Origin: Erythroxylum novogranatense
Taxonomy: Eukaryota; Streptophyta; Magnoliopsida; Malpighiales; Erythroxylaceae
Assembly: GCA_029891385.1 (NCBI GenBank)
Contig: CM057235.1
Location: 11,279,001-11,343,000 of the forward strand
DNA length: 64,000 bases
Direction of reading: 5' to 3'
The notes below the pieces were generated by a model. That model saw nothing but the letters and a program-made list of their open reading frames with translations. It ran no database searches and had not been told where the DNA came from. Numbering within the stretch: the first letter of the stretch is position 1; every line of letters begins with the position of its first letter. The translations under genes and the position numbers were made by a program. This document shows positions 11,380 through 21,943 of the stretch, piece by piece.

Positions 11380-12421
11380 CGGTCTACTTACAGTACGCTC
11401 CAGAATAACATTTGTTTCTAAATTTTGGAAATGCCTGAATGTAGACCTTTAACCTGCACAACCCATTTATACAATACACACATTAATAATTTTGCACAAT
11501 TATAAGCATTCATTTATGCACATGTGTGTATATGGAATATATACGATGTATGCTCATGACAATCTCGGGTATATTATCAAAATTTCCACTTTATCACATT
11601 ATCATTTTTTTCCCGCATCAATTGTTTTCATAAAAACTCATTTCTCGTTCATTTCCACTAGATACACTTCACTTCTCTTTTTGAATCACAACTTTAATCA
11701 TATGGACCACTTCATCTCCATTAAACACATGTCTTTGGTACTTTAATACCAACAATTCACTCATTAATTTTATTCCATCATTAATTGATCACACATCATC
11801 AAAACTCTCATTTCTTCTTATAAATTTTCCAAAATATAAGATCTTTAAGTCTACTGTTCACATTCAATTAGAAAGTGAAATTGATGTAATTTGGTAAAAA
11901 AATATTTTCTAGAAAACTGTTCCTATATGTCTTCTCTTTCCATTGGTACCAAATTCAATCAATTTGGTTTAGTAATTTGGAGGATATACCTCAAACATTA
12001 TCAGGTTGTTTACATTCAAAAACAATGTACTATACACAAAGTCCATCCAGAAATTCAACATATTAGAGACTGAATCACAATTCGACTTTTCAACTGATTT
12101 GTAGCCCTATTTATCTAATCTACTCAAAATCAAAAATAATCTCATTCAGAATCCTATAGGTCCAGAATAATCAAAATACTGAGGTATGGTTAGTGAAAGA
12201 ACACCAGTTCATATTATTCAAGAGCACATTCACTGTACCCGTCCTATGTTTTTCACTCAATCTTTCTCAATTCATTTCAGAATGCTACCAATTTTTATTT
12301 AATGGTAGAAACATGTCTTAAGAATCAAATGGTTCAAGAATCAAGTCATTCGGAGGTCTAGAAAAAAAGTTATGATCAAAACACTATCGGATGTTCATCA
12401 CCCCTAAAACCTTCAAAGTTG

Positions 12422-12535
12422 CTATCGTGTAAATGCACGATAGTGACATTTGCTTAAACTCCCCAAATTTGTTGTCGTGCTTCTGGACGACGGTGTTTTT
12501 GGCCTAATATCTTCAAAGTCACACGACGGTGCTTT
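12422..12535. repeat. Palindrome cassette in the minus-strand Tekay LTR remnant
   Basis: The first copy, 12422-12443, has perfect 8-base arms CTATCGTG/CACGATAG around six bases. Variants follow near 12474-12492 (GTCGTGC..GACGAC) and 12519-12531 (CACACGACGGTGC). The cassette sits between the two conserved phrases described for the LTR. Confidence 0.85.
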
Positions 12536-13760
12536 TCCACTTCTTCTTCTTCACCGACATCTCAACTTCTAAACCCCATAACTTTTGATCTAGAACTTCA
12601 AAATTTACAAACTTTATATCAATGGAAAGCTAAGAGAAAGATCTACAACTTTTATAAGACCATTTTGTCAAATTCTATCTAAATCAATACAGAAAATTCA
12701 CGTAAATTTCAGTTTCAAAATTCATTCCCAAAAAATTTTCAGACTTCCATTTTTTTTTTAAAATCCAACACTTCTATTTTTATTCTAGTCAATTCCACTC
12801 CATTTTAATCAACTCATTCACCACAATCCACACTACCTCAAAAAAAATGCAATTTTAACCAAGTTCCATCAAGAAAACAAATATCAACAGTTAACTTTTC
12901 ATGCTCTGCCATAACGATTCACTGCATTTTCAACTTTTTATCACATTCACTTTTTTCTTCTCAACCTTCATTTATACCCTTATTCCCATCTCAAACCATC
13001 ATTTTACAATTGATGTTTAACTCAAAAACCATTTTCTTGATGATCTCTAAAGAATTCATAAACTCATGAATACACTTATATATTTTCATACATACACAGT
13101 GAAGAACAAAAAAATAGAGCATACCACCTTTCCATTCCTTAATTTCTTACACTCATCTTATACACCATTTTATTGTTATTTCAAACTTCATAAATCATTT
13201 CCACAACATCAAGTCACTAGAAATCCATCAAAAACTAAATAACACAAAAATCAAAATTTTCATCTCATCCCCAGTATTCATGAATATATGTACGCATATG
13301 CCATTTTCCATGCAGATGACTGAAATTCACTAAGTTCATTTCATAAATCCAAAACTCTAAAGGATTTTCTCAATCTTGTTAAAGATTCCAAAAATCTTCA
13401 ACTATCCCAAGCCCTAAACTCCATGCAAAACACGTAATCCACTATGAAAATGACCAACTTCTGGTTTTCTTTAGGTAGAAGAGGCAAATAGCAGTGTGAT
13501 AGAGGTGTGAGATGAGGAAACACAAAAAATCTCTCAAAAGGATTTTTGGTGAACAACTTTGTGTAGTGGAAAAAAATTCGAAGAGGATGAATATGAAGGA
13601 GGAACTTAAATAATTCACTAAGCCTTTTTAACTCTCAGAGAACCCTACTAACGAATTATAAAAGCAACTATCTAATTAGTGACACTTGTCACTTTCTTAA
13701 TGACTAAACTCTAACTTATTAATATATTTATGTCCTAATTTAATTAAGAATACCAACGCA

Positions 13761-14236
13761 GGTAGGAAAAGAAGTTCACAACATTAAAAACAAACCAGTA
13801 AGCCCCTTCTGTGTCATGTTAAACTCTCTATAAATAGACATACGAGTGTGCATATTGCATGTTTCAGGGGAATGGGACATTGGTTTTCTCTATCAATATC
13901 TCATCCAATAGCCAGAAACAAGGAAGAAAATAAATGAGTGCATTTTTCGACCAAAAATAGTGATTCCTTAGCCTTCTTGTTCCATGACAAATTGTATTGA
14001 TCACTGAAATAGTTTTCTTAAAACTTGTCAATTTTAACTGATGACGCAATTAGCTTAAATTAACTTTTTAATTGTTCACATAAGCAATTAATCTTAAACA
14101 TTACAGGAAGTTCAACAACAATTGTGGTATAGTAGTAAGCTTATAAAAATTGAGTGGCCAAACTAACACCATAAGCTACCCTATTCAACAAGTTGTCTTA
14201 AGTTGACTAAAAAATAAATCATATATAATCTAACCT
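13761..14236. other. Host-like sequence left of the second Tekay element
   Basis: This is AT-rich DNA with no recognised gene or repeat. It ends AACCT, the same five bases that follow the right end of the element at 34264-34268. The DNA may therefore be the continuation of the FURRY-like pseudogene intron or flank. A TATA-like CTATAAATAG occurs near 13830. Confidence 0.4.
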
Positions 14237-14388
14237 TATCAGAGACAGGACCCGAACTGTTGTGCCAGCGAGGACGTTGGCCCCCCTAAGGGGAGGTGGA
14301 TTATAAGATCCCACATCGGTTGGGAAGGCGAACGAAGCACCCCTTATAAGGGTGTGGATACCTTCCCCTTGTAGACGCATTTTCTATG

Positions 14389-14480
14389 CCCTAACATACC
14401 GGATCCCATCAGAACTCCGAAGTTAAACATGCTAGGCCAGAGCAGTACCAGGATGGGTGACCTCTTGGGAAGTCCTGTGG
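14389..14480 (+). pseudogene. 5S rRNA-derived segment inside the LTR
   Basis: The segment matches roughly nucleotides 25-110 of plant 5S rRNA by recollection. The block ACCGGATCCCATCAGAACTC is followed by an AGTTAAACATGC box A, an intermediate element region (GGCCAGAG), and GGATGGGTGACCTCTTGGGA, which differs from the plant box C by about one base. The 5' first quarter and the 3' end of 5S are missing. It is not a ribosomal gene, but the internal RNA polymerase III promoter boxes are close to intact. Confidence 0.85.
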
Positions 14481-14496
14481 AAAAGTAAAACCGTGA

Positions 14497-14640
14497 GGGT
14501 GCGAGGCCCTAGAGGCCGAGGCCCAAAGCGGATAATATCTGCAAGTGGGTGGGCGCGAGGCCCGAGATGCTGAGGCCCTTTGGAGGACGCGAGGCCCGAG
14601 AGGTCGAGGTCCTATGGATGCGAGGCTCGGGAGGCCGAGG
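14497..14640 (+). repeat. GC-rich GAGGCC repeats at the LTR 3' end
   Basis: Five imperfect copies of a CGAGGCCC-GAGAGGCCGAGG unit occur (near 14501, 14553, 14589, 14620 and between). The unit is partly palindromic (GGCC cores). A conserved AAAGCGGATAATATCTGCAA segment interrupts them at 14525-14545. Confidence 0.8.
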
Positions 14641-14650
14641 TCCTACAGAT

Positions 14651-14662
14651 TGGTATCAGAGC
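14651..14662 (+). promoter_or_regulatory. tRNA-iMet primer binding site
   Basis: TGGTATCAGAGC is complementary to the 3' end of plant initiator methionine tRNA and primes minus-strand synthesis. It lies three bases after the LTR end at 14647. Both Tekay and Cassandra elements use this site, which matters for the chimera described in the findings. Confidence 0.9.
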
Positions 14663-14888
14663 ATTTCGGTTTAGGTCTGGGTTGACGGAGAAATTAGGGT
14701 TGCTATAACCTATTGTGCATTCTTTTGAAATTGCATTATTTGCATTATTTCCATGGTTTTGCATGGCTTTAAATTGTGTTGCATGACTAAATGTTAATTT
14801 TGCATGGTTTCAAATCGTTCTATACACTTTGAAAATTGTTTTAGCATGAACTAAAGTTTTTCACTGGTTTTATTTTGAAGGAGTAAAT

Positions 14889-16092
14889 ATGCCACCTCGG
14901 AGTAGAACTCGAGGAGCTCGGTTTCGTTCTCGCTCTCGTCAGGGGAGCACAGATGAGTCCCATGTCCCACAAGATGCGGGGACACACTCAGCTCCTGGCA
15001 CAGAGGCACCTAGTGTGCAATCTGAGGAGCCGCCACCTCCTCCTCCTCCTACTATACCTGCGATGGATCCGCAGTTTTTCCAGGCCTTTGCCCAGGCTTT
15101 CACCTTTGCCTTGGGCCAGGGATCTCGGACTCTAGTGCCAGCTCCAGTGGTTAGGGACAGGTAGTATGATAAACTGCGAAAGTTTGGAGCGGTGGACTTT
15201 CATGGTAGCACCAACCCAGAGGAAGCTGAAGCTTGGATGAAGAGGACAGAGAGAGTCCTTATGCAGATGAAGTGCTCAGATAAGGAGAAGTTAGAGTATG
15301 CAGTGAGTTTATTGCAGGGGGATGCTCTTCACTGGTGGGAGTCAGTCCCACAAAGTCAGGCTGTGCCACCAGTGCTTTTATGGAGGGATTTTGGATTGTT
15401 CTGGAAGAAATTTGACTCAGAGGGAGTTTCTCAATTTGAGAGTCAGGCTGTGCCACCAGTGCTTTCATGGAGGGAGTTTCTCTCGGGTTTATATGCATGA
15501 AAAGGCCAGGGAGTTTCTCAATTTGACTCAGAGGGAGATGTCTTTTAGCGAGTATGAGCTGAGATTCACCCAGTTATCCCTATATGCAGCTCATATTGTG
15601 GCCAGTGAGGAAGACAAGTGCAGAAAGTTTGAGGGAGGCCTCCACCTGGGCATCAAAGAGAAGGTAATCATTCACAATTTCTGTGATTATCAGCAGCTGG
15701 TGAATGCTGCACTCTAGGCTCAGAAGTTGGAGAACATCAGGAAGGAGGTGAGTAGGAAGAGAAAGAGCAGAGAGCAGTCATCCAAGAGAGGGGGCAGTGT
15801 ACAGTCAGCTAACAGGGGTGGGAAGAGTGCCTAGACTCAGAGTCAGGGTGGCAATAGTGCCCCTCAGCAGAGTAAGCAGATAAGGACAGGGTCAGTACAG
15901 GCTTCCTCAGTGGGAGGAAGCAGCAGAACTGAGAGAAGCAGGAACCAGAACCCTCAGTGTGAGCACTGTGGGAAGTTGCATCGGGGAGAGTGTTATGAGC
16001 TTTTGGGTGCCTGCTTCAAGTGTGGAAAGAAGGGCCACAAGATTAAAGACTTTCCTCAGATGAATAAAGGGGAAGGATCTCAGCCACAGGCT
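14889..16092 (+). pseudogene. Tekay gag remnant with two zinc knuckles
   Basis: The likely start is the ATG at 14889 (MPPRSRTRGARF), followed by a proline run and FFQAFAQAF. An in-frame TAG at 15162-15164 precedes YDKLRKFGAVDFHGSTNPEE, the start of the retrotransposon gag capsid domain (AEAWMKRTERVL, GDALHWWES). A duplication scrambles 15354-15540. The capsid ends near TQREMSFSEYELRFTQLSLY. Stops occur again near 15715 and 15830. Two CCHC knuckles follow: CEHCGKLHRGEC is intact in spacing, while CFKCGKKGHKIKDF has lost its last Cys (Phe). Gag would form the particle and bind RNA. This copy cannot. Confidence 0.85.
15354..15540 (+). repeat. Interlocked short duplications inside gag
   Basis: A 36-base unit occurs at 15354-15389 and 15441-15476 with about one mismatch. 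A second unit (GAGTTTCTCAATTTG with GACTCAGAGGGAG) is duplicated in swapped order at 15411-15440 and 15511-15540. The arrangement looks like repeated template switching. Confidence 0.85.
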
Positions 16093-16194
16093 CAGAGGAG
16101 AGCAGAGACAGTAGGGACCATACCAGCTGCTGGGGTGGGCAGTTCTGGCTCGGTTAGGAAGCCTATTCCTCCAGGGAGACCAAGAGGGCAAGCA

Positions 16195-17193
16195 CAAGCT
16201 AGGTTGTTTGCTATTACTCGGGAGGAGGTTGCAGTCACACCGGAGGTTGTTACCGGTATGGCTCGGCTCTTTCATTCTGATGTGTATGTTTTATTTGATT
16301 CTGGTTCTACGCATTCCTATGTCTCTACAAGTATAATATTGCTTGGTATGCAGTCAATTTTTTTGGATGATTTTCTGCTTGTTAATACTCCATTAGGGAG
16401 AAATGTTATTGTAAGCTGGATCTTTCGAGATTGTGAGCTTGTGATCGAGGGGTCTAGTTGGTAGTGGATCTGTTACCTCTAGATCTAAAGGGGTTAGATG
16501 TGATTGTCGGAATGGACATGATGGAGAAATATAGGAAAAAGCTAGATTGTGGTCGAAAGGAAGTGGAGTTTGATCTGGGTGAGAGTTAGAAAGTACTGTT
16601 CAGAGGAGACAAAAAGTTGACACCGCTAAGGCTTGTTTCAGCCTTGTTAGCTGATAAACTGATAGGAAGAGGCTGTGAAGCCTTCTTGGCATGTGTTATG
16701 GATACCAGTGTGAAGGAGAGCAGGGTGGAGGATACTTCCATTGTGAGGGAATTTCCTGATATGTTTCCTGAGGAGTTGCCCGGTTTGCCACCGGAGAGGG
16801 AGATCGAGTTTGCTATTGATTTGGCTCCCGGGACAGCTCCTATTTCTATTCCACCGTACAGGATGGCTCCAGCTGAGCTAAAGAAGCTTAAGGAGTAGTT
16901 GGAGGATTTATTAGAGAAGGGGTTTATTAGGCCGAGCACCTCACCTTGGGGAGCGTCGGTCTTGTTTGTTAAAAAGAAAGATGGAACATGGAGAATGTGC
17001 ATTGACTACAGGAGGATCAATAAGGTGACAGTGAAGAACAAATATCCTCTGCCTCGGATAGATGACTTGTTTGATCAGCTGCAAGGGGCAACGGTCTTCT
17101 CTAAGATCGATCTCAGGTCTGGCTATCATCAGCTCAGGATTAAGGAGTCTGATGTGAGCAAGACAACTTTCAGAACACGATATGACCATTATG
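16195..17193 (+). pseudogene. Tekay protease and N-terminal half of reverse transcriptase
   Basis: Protease has the aspartic active-site block VLFDSGSTHSYVS (16290-16325). A stop (16462-16464) and frame changes follow, with the DVIVGMDMM block near 16500. The RT approach reads FPDMFPEELPGLPPEREIEF (16753-16810). After a TAG at 16896-16898 the RT reads [40 protein letters not shown] and the first catalytic block [15 protein letters not shown] (17098-17142). The frame runs into the inserted LTR at 17194 inside the TRYDHY motif and resumes at 19536. Confidence 0.9.
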
Positions 17194-19535
17194 TGTTGGA
17201 CCCCGTTTTCAGAGCCCAACATCGGACACGTAAGCGTGGTGCTTGATGCGTGAGGAGAGGCATTGGAGTAGATACATATAAGTTAAAAAGAAGAAAGGAA
17301 TCCCTCGGCGAAACCTCTCGGGTAGCTATACCGCGGCGAGCAATTGAGCCCTCGCCGTGGCGAGCGAAAGAATCCTCACCGCGGCGAGCGAATTAACACT
17401 CGCCGTGGTGAATCCGCGCATGCAGCTTCGTCATGGCGAGCATACAGCCTCGTAGTGGCGAACGACTCCTTTGGCCCACAGAGAACAAACTTTAAACTTT
17501 TTCTCATTTTATTAAATCAACCCAACCCAAACTTAACAACATACACTCAAGCAAACTTCTAAATGATTCCATGCGGAAGATTTGGAACAAAACATCCATA
17601 CCTCATTAATAACCAAAAGATGAGTTTTACAAAGCTTTAATATCATTTCAAACCAAAATACAACTTTTGAGTTCAAGAGCTAACAATAGAAAATACACTT
17701 GAACCAATAAAACTTGAAATGTAACTAAAGCCTTGACTTTCAAAAGTAAAACTTGAAAATACATAAAAGTGACAACTCGGAGTGATGCCATAACTCTTGA
17801 CTTACTCATTCTCTTGCTCATCACCTGAATGGGGGAGGATAAAGGGGGTGAGCTATAAAGCTCGTGGGAACATATTTATAATACAGAAATAAGCAAATTT
17901 TTTTTCAAAAGATAACTTATTGCCGTGATACACTTTTGAAACCATAGTAATTGAGCATCGAAATGCTTAATTTTTAAACAATTCATGAGTAGAATTTAAC
18001 ACATGTATGCATGAAACATGATAACAGATCATAAGCACATAAGAATAACAGAATGGTTTGGTTTAGTCCGGGTTCATGACGCACTACACATTCCCATCGA
18101 AATGGTCCTGTGTAGTCGTAGTTTCTTGAGGGAGTCCTTGTGGGGAGCTCCGTGCCACTAGCGGGCAGGCAGGAGAAGCCTTACATGGGTCAACGTGCAC
18201 GTGACGGTTCTTGAGGGACTACCACAAACCCACATAACATGCATGGTTCAAAATCTTGTAAACTTGCTTTTCATGAACTTGATATCCTTGTATAAATCAT
18301 TTCTGAAAACATGATTTCATGAGTATGTATTCTTTTAAAGAGAAACCCCTTATTGAAGCCTTTTTCATCAATCATGAAAGCAAATCATATAGAAAACATA
18401 TAATCATTTCACAATGCAAATAAGGCAACATTGATGATGCAATTTCTTGATTTGAACAAAACAATGAGTGAATTATTTACTCTATTATAAACATGTACCC
18501 ACCTTGAGTTCCTTGCTTATGAGCTTGCCTAGGAATGTCTTTCCTCTTGTTCATCTTGCTCCTCTTTCCTCACTTGATTTCCTTAACCAATAACCAAAAT
18601 CCCAATCAATTTGGTTTAGAAAATCGGAAAGTCATACTTCAGCAATTCGAACCATAACTAAAGCTGAAACAAAAATTCTATGCTTAACTTCCATCCAAAC
18701 TTTTACTTTCTTAGAGACTTATTCAGAACTTAATTTCTTCACAAAACTTGTATCCCTATGTCTCTAGTTTACAACGAATTAAAAATCACCTTATTTGGAC
18801 ATCTACAACAAAAGTTATGCCCAAAAAACCAAAGCATATCGGTGTAGGAAAATGGGTCCTCGCCGCGGCGTGCGAGCCCAGAATCCTCTCGAAACTTGTT
18901 TTTCCAACTTTCTTCAACTCTAATCCTCCCATCTTTCAAATATAACACATATAAACCCTAAATCACCTCTTATACTTCATTTCTAAGCTCATTCCAACCC
19001 AAAATCATCAACAAAACACAACATGATCATCAACCCTAAAAGATTAAACCATTTTTCATATACCACTCGACAACCATTTCCTACACATGCTAAGCTATAT
19101 TAGGGTTTCATCTAACCAAAACAAGATGGAAAAGACTCATACTTACTTGTTGATCCTCCAAAAATGCTTCAAAAATCTTTAAACCTAGCTTTCCCCTTTT
19201 TCTCTTCTTCTTCCTCTCTTCCACGGCACTGTCTTCTTTCCCTCTTCTTTTTATTTTCTTCTTCTAATTCCTTTCACTTAAGCCTTAAATGAATGAGCAA
19301 GGACCATTATGCCCCTCCATGCAATGCCTTAGCCTCCCAAACTTAAGTGATCTTCCATGTTTGCCCTTATTCATTCTTACTTCTTCATTTTTAGCTACAC
19401 CATACTATACTTCTAATTTAATCTTAATTCTGCACTTAATACTTCCAATTCAACCACACTAAATAATAAATCACACAATCAAAATCAATTCATACTTAAT
19501 AACATCAATTCATAATTTTTTTTTTGGGTCCAACA
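17194..19535 (-). mobile_element. Solo Tekay-like LTR inserted in the reverse transcriptase
   Basis: The ends are perfect 10-base inverted repeats, TGTTGGACCC and GGGTCCAACA, flanked by TTATG/GTATG (four of five bases match). The RT frame continues on both sides. It is 2342 bases long and has no coding domain. Landmark order (GC-rich cassette near the left end, GAGTGATGCCAT and CACCTGAATGGGGGA near 17780-17840) places it on the minus strand. It is homologous to the fragment at 44558-45648. Confidence 0.9.
17328..17462. repeat. GC-rich palindromic minisatellite in the solo LTR
   Basis: Six variants of a CGCCGYGGCGAGCG unit, 21-30 bases apart (near 17331, 17353, 17378, 17401, 17431, 17452), stand in otherwise AT-rich DNA. 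A seventh copy with the perfect palindrome CGCCGCGGCG lies at 18861-18870. Most changes between copies are C to T or G to A. Confidence 0.9.
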
Positions 19536-21943
19536 GTATGAGTTTTTGGTTATGCCTTTTGGAATGACCAATGCTCCTGCTGCTTTTATGGATTTGATGA
19601 ATAGGGTTTTTAAGGAGTTTTTGGATCAGTTTGTAATCGTATTCATCGTTGACATTCTGGTGTATTCCAAGAGTGTAGGTGAGCATGAGGATCACTTGAG
19701 GATTGTACTGCAGAGGTTGAGAGAGAGAGAGCTTTATGCCAAATTCACTAAATGTGAATTTTGGCTTCATGAAGTGATTTTCTTGGGTCACATTATTTCT
19801 GAGAGTAGGGTGCATGTGACCCAAAGAAGATTGAAGCTGTAGTGAATTGGCATGCTCTAATGACAGTGACTGAGTTAAGGAGCTTTATGGGTTTAGCAGG
19901 TTATTACATGAGATTTGTTGAGGGTTTCTCAATGATTGCTGCTCCTTTGACAAAATTGTTGAGAAAGAACCAGACGTTTGTCTGGAGTGATGAGTGCCAC
20001 TAGAGCTTTGAGGAGCTCAAGCACAGATTGACTAGTGCTCCAGTTCTGGCTTTTCCTACAGGAGAGGGAAGTTATACTGTGTATAGTGATGCTTCCAGAA
20101 AGGGGTTAGGATGTGTACTTATGCAAGGAGATAAGGTGATAGCATATGCCTCACGGCAGCTAAAGCCTTATGAGGTGAATTATCCGACCCATGATCTGGA
20201 GTTAGTAGCTGTGATCTTTGCCTTGAAGATCTGGAGGCATTATCTGTATGGAGTGCAAACCAGGATCTTTACAAATCAAAAGAGTCTCAAATACTTGTTG
20301 AGTCAGAAGGAGCTGAATTTGAGACAGAGGAGGTGGATTGAGCTGCTCAAAGATTATGACCTGTTGATTGAGTATCATCCAGGTAAGGCCAATGTGGTTG
20401 CAGATGCTTTGAGCAGGAAGTCTTCCATAACATATGTGCAGACAGTCTATCTGCCGCTATTGGAAGAGATGGCTAAGCTCAGAATCAGTCTTAAGCAGGA
20501 GGTGTTTGATTGCATGGTTGCCACTTTTCAGGTGAGGCTAATTCTCAGAGTAAAAGTGAGAGGATTGCAAGTTCAGGATGCAGAACTGAGTAAGCTGCGG
20601 GATGAGATTCAGCAGGGTAGGAAGTTTGATATGGTTGTGAGTGATGATGGACTCCTGACAGTCAGGAATAGGCTTTGTATTCCAGATGTCAAGGAGGTGA
20701 GGGATGAGATTTTGGATGAGGCGCACAATGCGCCTTATGTTATGCACCCAAGTAGCACCAGGATGTACAGGGATCTGAAGGAGCATTTCTAGTGGAGAGG
20801 TATGAAGAAGGATGTGGCCGAGTATGTGAGTAAGTGTCTAGTGTGTCAGCAAGTTAAGGCTGAGCACCAGGCACCTTCAGGCCAGTTGAGGCCATTATCC
20901 ATTCCTGAGTGGAAGTGGCAGATAGTGACTATGGATTTTCTGATGGGATTGCCCAGGACCAGTAGGAGGCATGATGCCATATGGGTGATCGTGAATAGAT
21001 TGACAAAATTAGCCCATTTTCTAGCAATCAGACAGACAGATCCTCTGCATGTGTTAGCTAAGAAGTATATTGATGAGATTGTGAGATTGCATGGGATCCC
21101 GGATTCGATCGTGTCTAATAGAGATCCTCATTTTACCTCGAGATTTTGGGGCAGTTTACAGGAAACTTTGGGCACTAAGTTGAGTTTCAGCATTGCTTTC
21201 CATCCTCAGACCGATGGTCAATCTGAGAGGACCATTCGGACCCTCGAGGGAATGCTCAGGGCATGTGTGATGGATTTTAGAGGAGAATGGGATGAACACT
21301 TGCCTTTGATCGAATTTGCTTATAATAATTCGTATCATTCGAGCATTCAGATGGCTCCTTATGAGGCTCTGTATGGGAGGAGATGTAGGACTCCGGTGTG
21401 TTGGGATGAAGAGGGAGATAGGAAACTTTTGGCTCTAGAGTAGATTTAGATGACAGTTGATAAGGTCAACTTGATAAAGCATAGGCTAAACGCAGATCAG
21501 GACAGGATGAAAAGTTATGAAGATGCTCACCGGAAGGAGATGGAGTTTGTGGTCGGCAAGAAGGTGTTTTTTAAGACTTCTCCTTGGAAAGGGATCCTAA
21601 GATTTGAAAAGAAGGGTAAGCTGAGTCCGAGGTATGTGGGGCCTTATGAGATTTTGTAGAGGATTGGCCCGTTGGCGTACAAGTTAGCATTGCCTCCGGA
21701 GTTATCACAGATTCATAATATGTTTCATGTTTCTATGTTGAGGAGATATCGATCAGATCCTTCTCATGTCATTCAAGCTGATGAAGTTCAGTTGAGGGAT
21801 GACTTGATTTATGAGGAACTTCCAGTGCAGATTTTAGATACAAAAGAAAAGGTTCTTAGGAACAAGATAGTGCAGCTAGTCAAGGTCTTGTGGAGGAACC
21901 ATTCGGTGGAAGAGGCCACGTGGGAGCCATTGGAAGCTATGAA
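19536..21943 (+). pseudogene. Tekay RT C-terminal half, RNase H, integrase, chromodomain
   Basis: RT resumes with [13 protein letters not shown]. The active-site block reads FIVDILVYS where FIDDILVYS is normal, so a catalytic Asp is lost (19645-19672). RNase H shows [28 protein letters not shown] and [10 protein letters not shown] (Asp to Asn). Integrase has a His-His-Cys-Cys zinc region ([25 protein letters not shown]) with a TAG between its halves (20790-20792). The core reads [35 protein letters not shown] and FHPQTDGQSERTIRT. The C-terminal domain and chromodomain (LVKVLWRNHSVEEATWEPLEAM) reach 21943, where the next insertion lies. Stops at 21442 and 21657 also occur. Confidence 0.92.

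Larger units (their letters stand above)
9438..13760 (-). repeat. Minus-strand Tekay-like LTR remnant, split by a solo LTR
   Basis: The order of landmarks matches other minus-strand Tekay LTRs here. There are short palindromes near 9511-9574, a phrase resembling 'aagaatcaagtcattcggag' (12330-12350), then a palindrome cassette, then an 'atcaatggaaagctaagag' phrase (12620-12640). The left side is cut by the preceding element. The right end near 13760 (CCAACGCA) is uncertain. No coding remnant is visible. Confidence 0.5.
14237..14647 (+). repeat. Cassandra/TRIM-like 5' LTR with a 5S rRNA segment
   Basis: Bases 14302-14647 look like a short LTR. The start TTATAAGATCCCACATCGG matches a common plant repeat start with TG decayed to TA, and the end is CTACA at 14647. 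A tRNA-iMet primer site follows three bases later. Upstream, 14237-14301 resembles the interior of such a TRIM: a decayed TATCAGAG primer site, then CTAAGGGGAGGTGGA as polypurine tract. The middle carries 5S rRNA-like sequence, the hallmark of Cassandra elements. The 3' part is a set of CGAGGCCCGAGAGGCCGAGG-like GC-rich repeats (14497-14640). Assignment to Cassandra is inference from these traits. Confidence 0.65.

Noticed and set aside
11191..11421. Small protein gene
   Set aside because: It lies across the 3' end of the solo copia LTR and its target duplication, with no recognisable domain.
13826..13870. TATA box of a host gene (CTATAAATAG)
   Set aside because: No open frame or exon-like sequence follows within several hundred bases.
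14389..14480. A functional 5S rRNA gene
   Set aside because: About a quarter of the gene at the 5' end and the 3' end are missing, and it sits within an LTR rather than a 5S array.
17328..17462. CpG island or host promoter
   Set aside because: It is a short repeated palindrome inside a solo LTR with no gene nearby.
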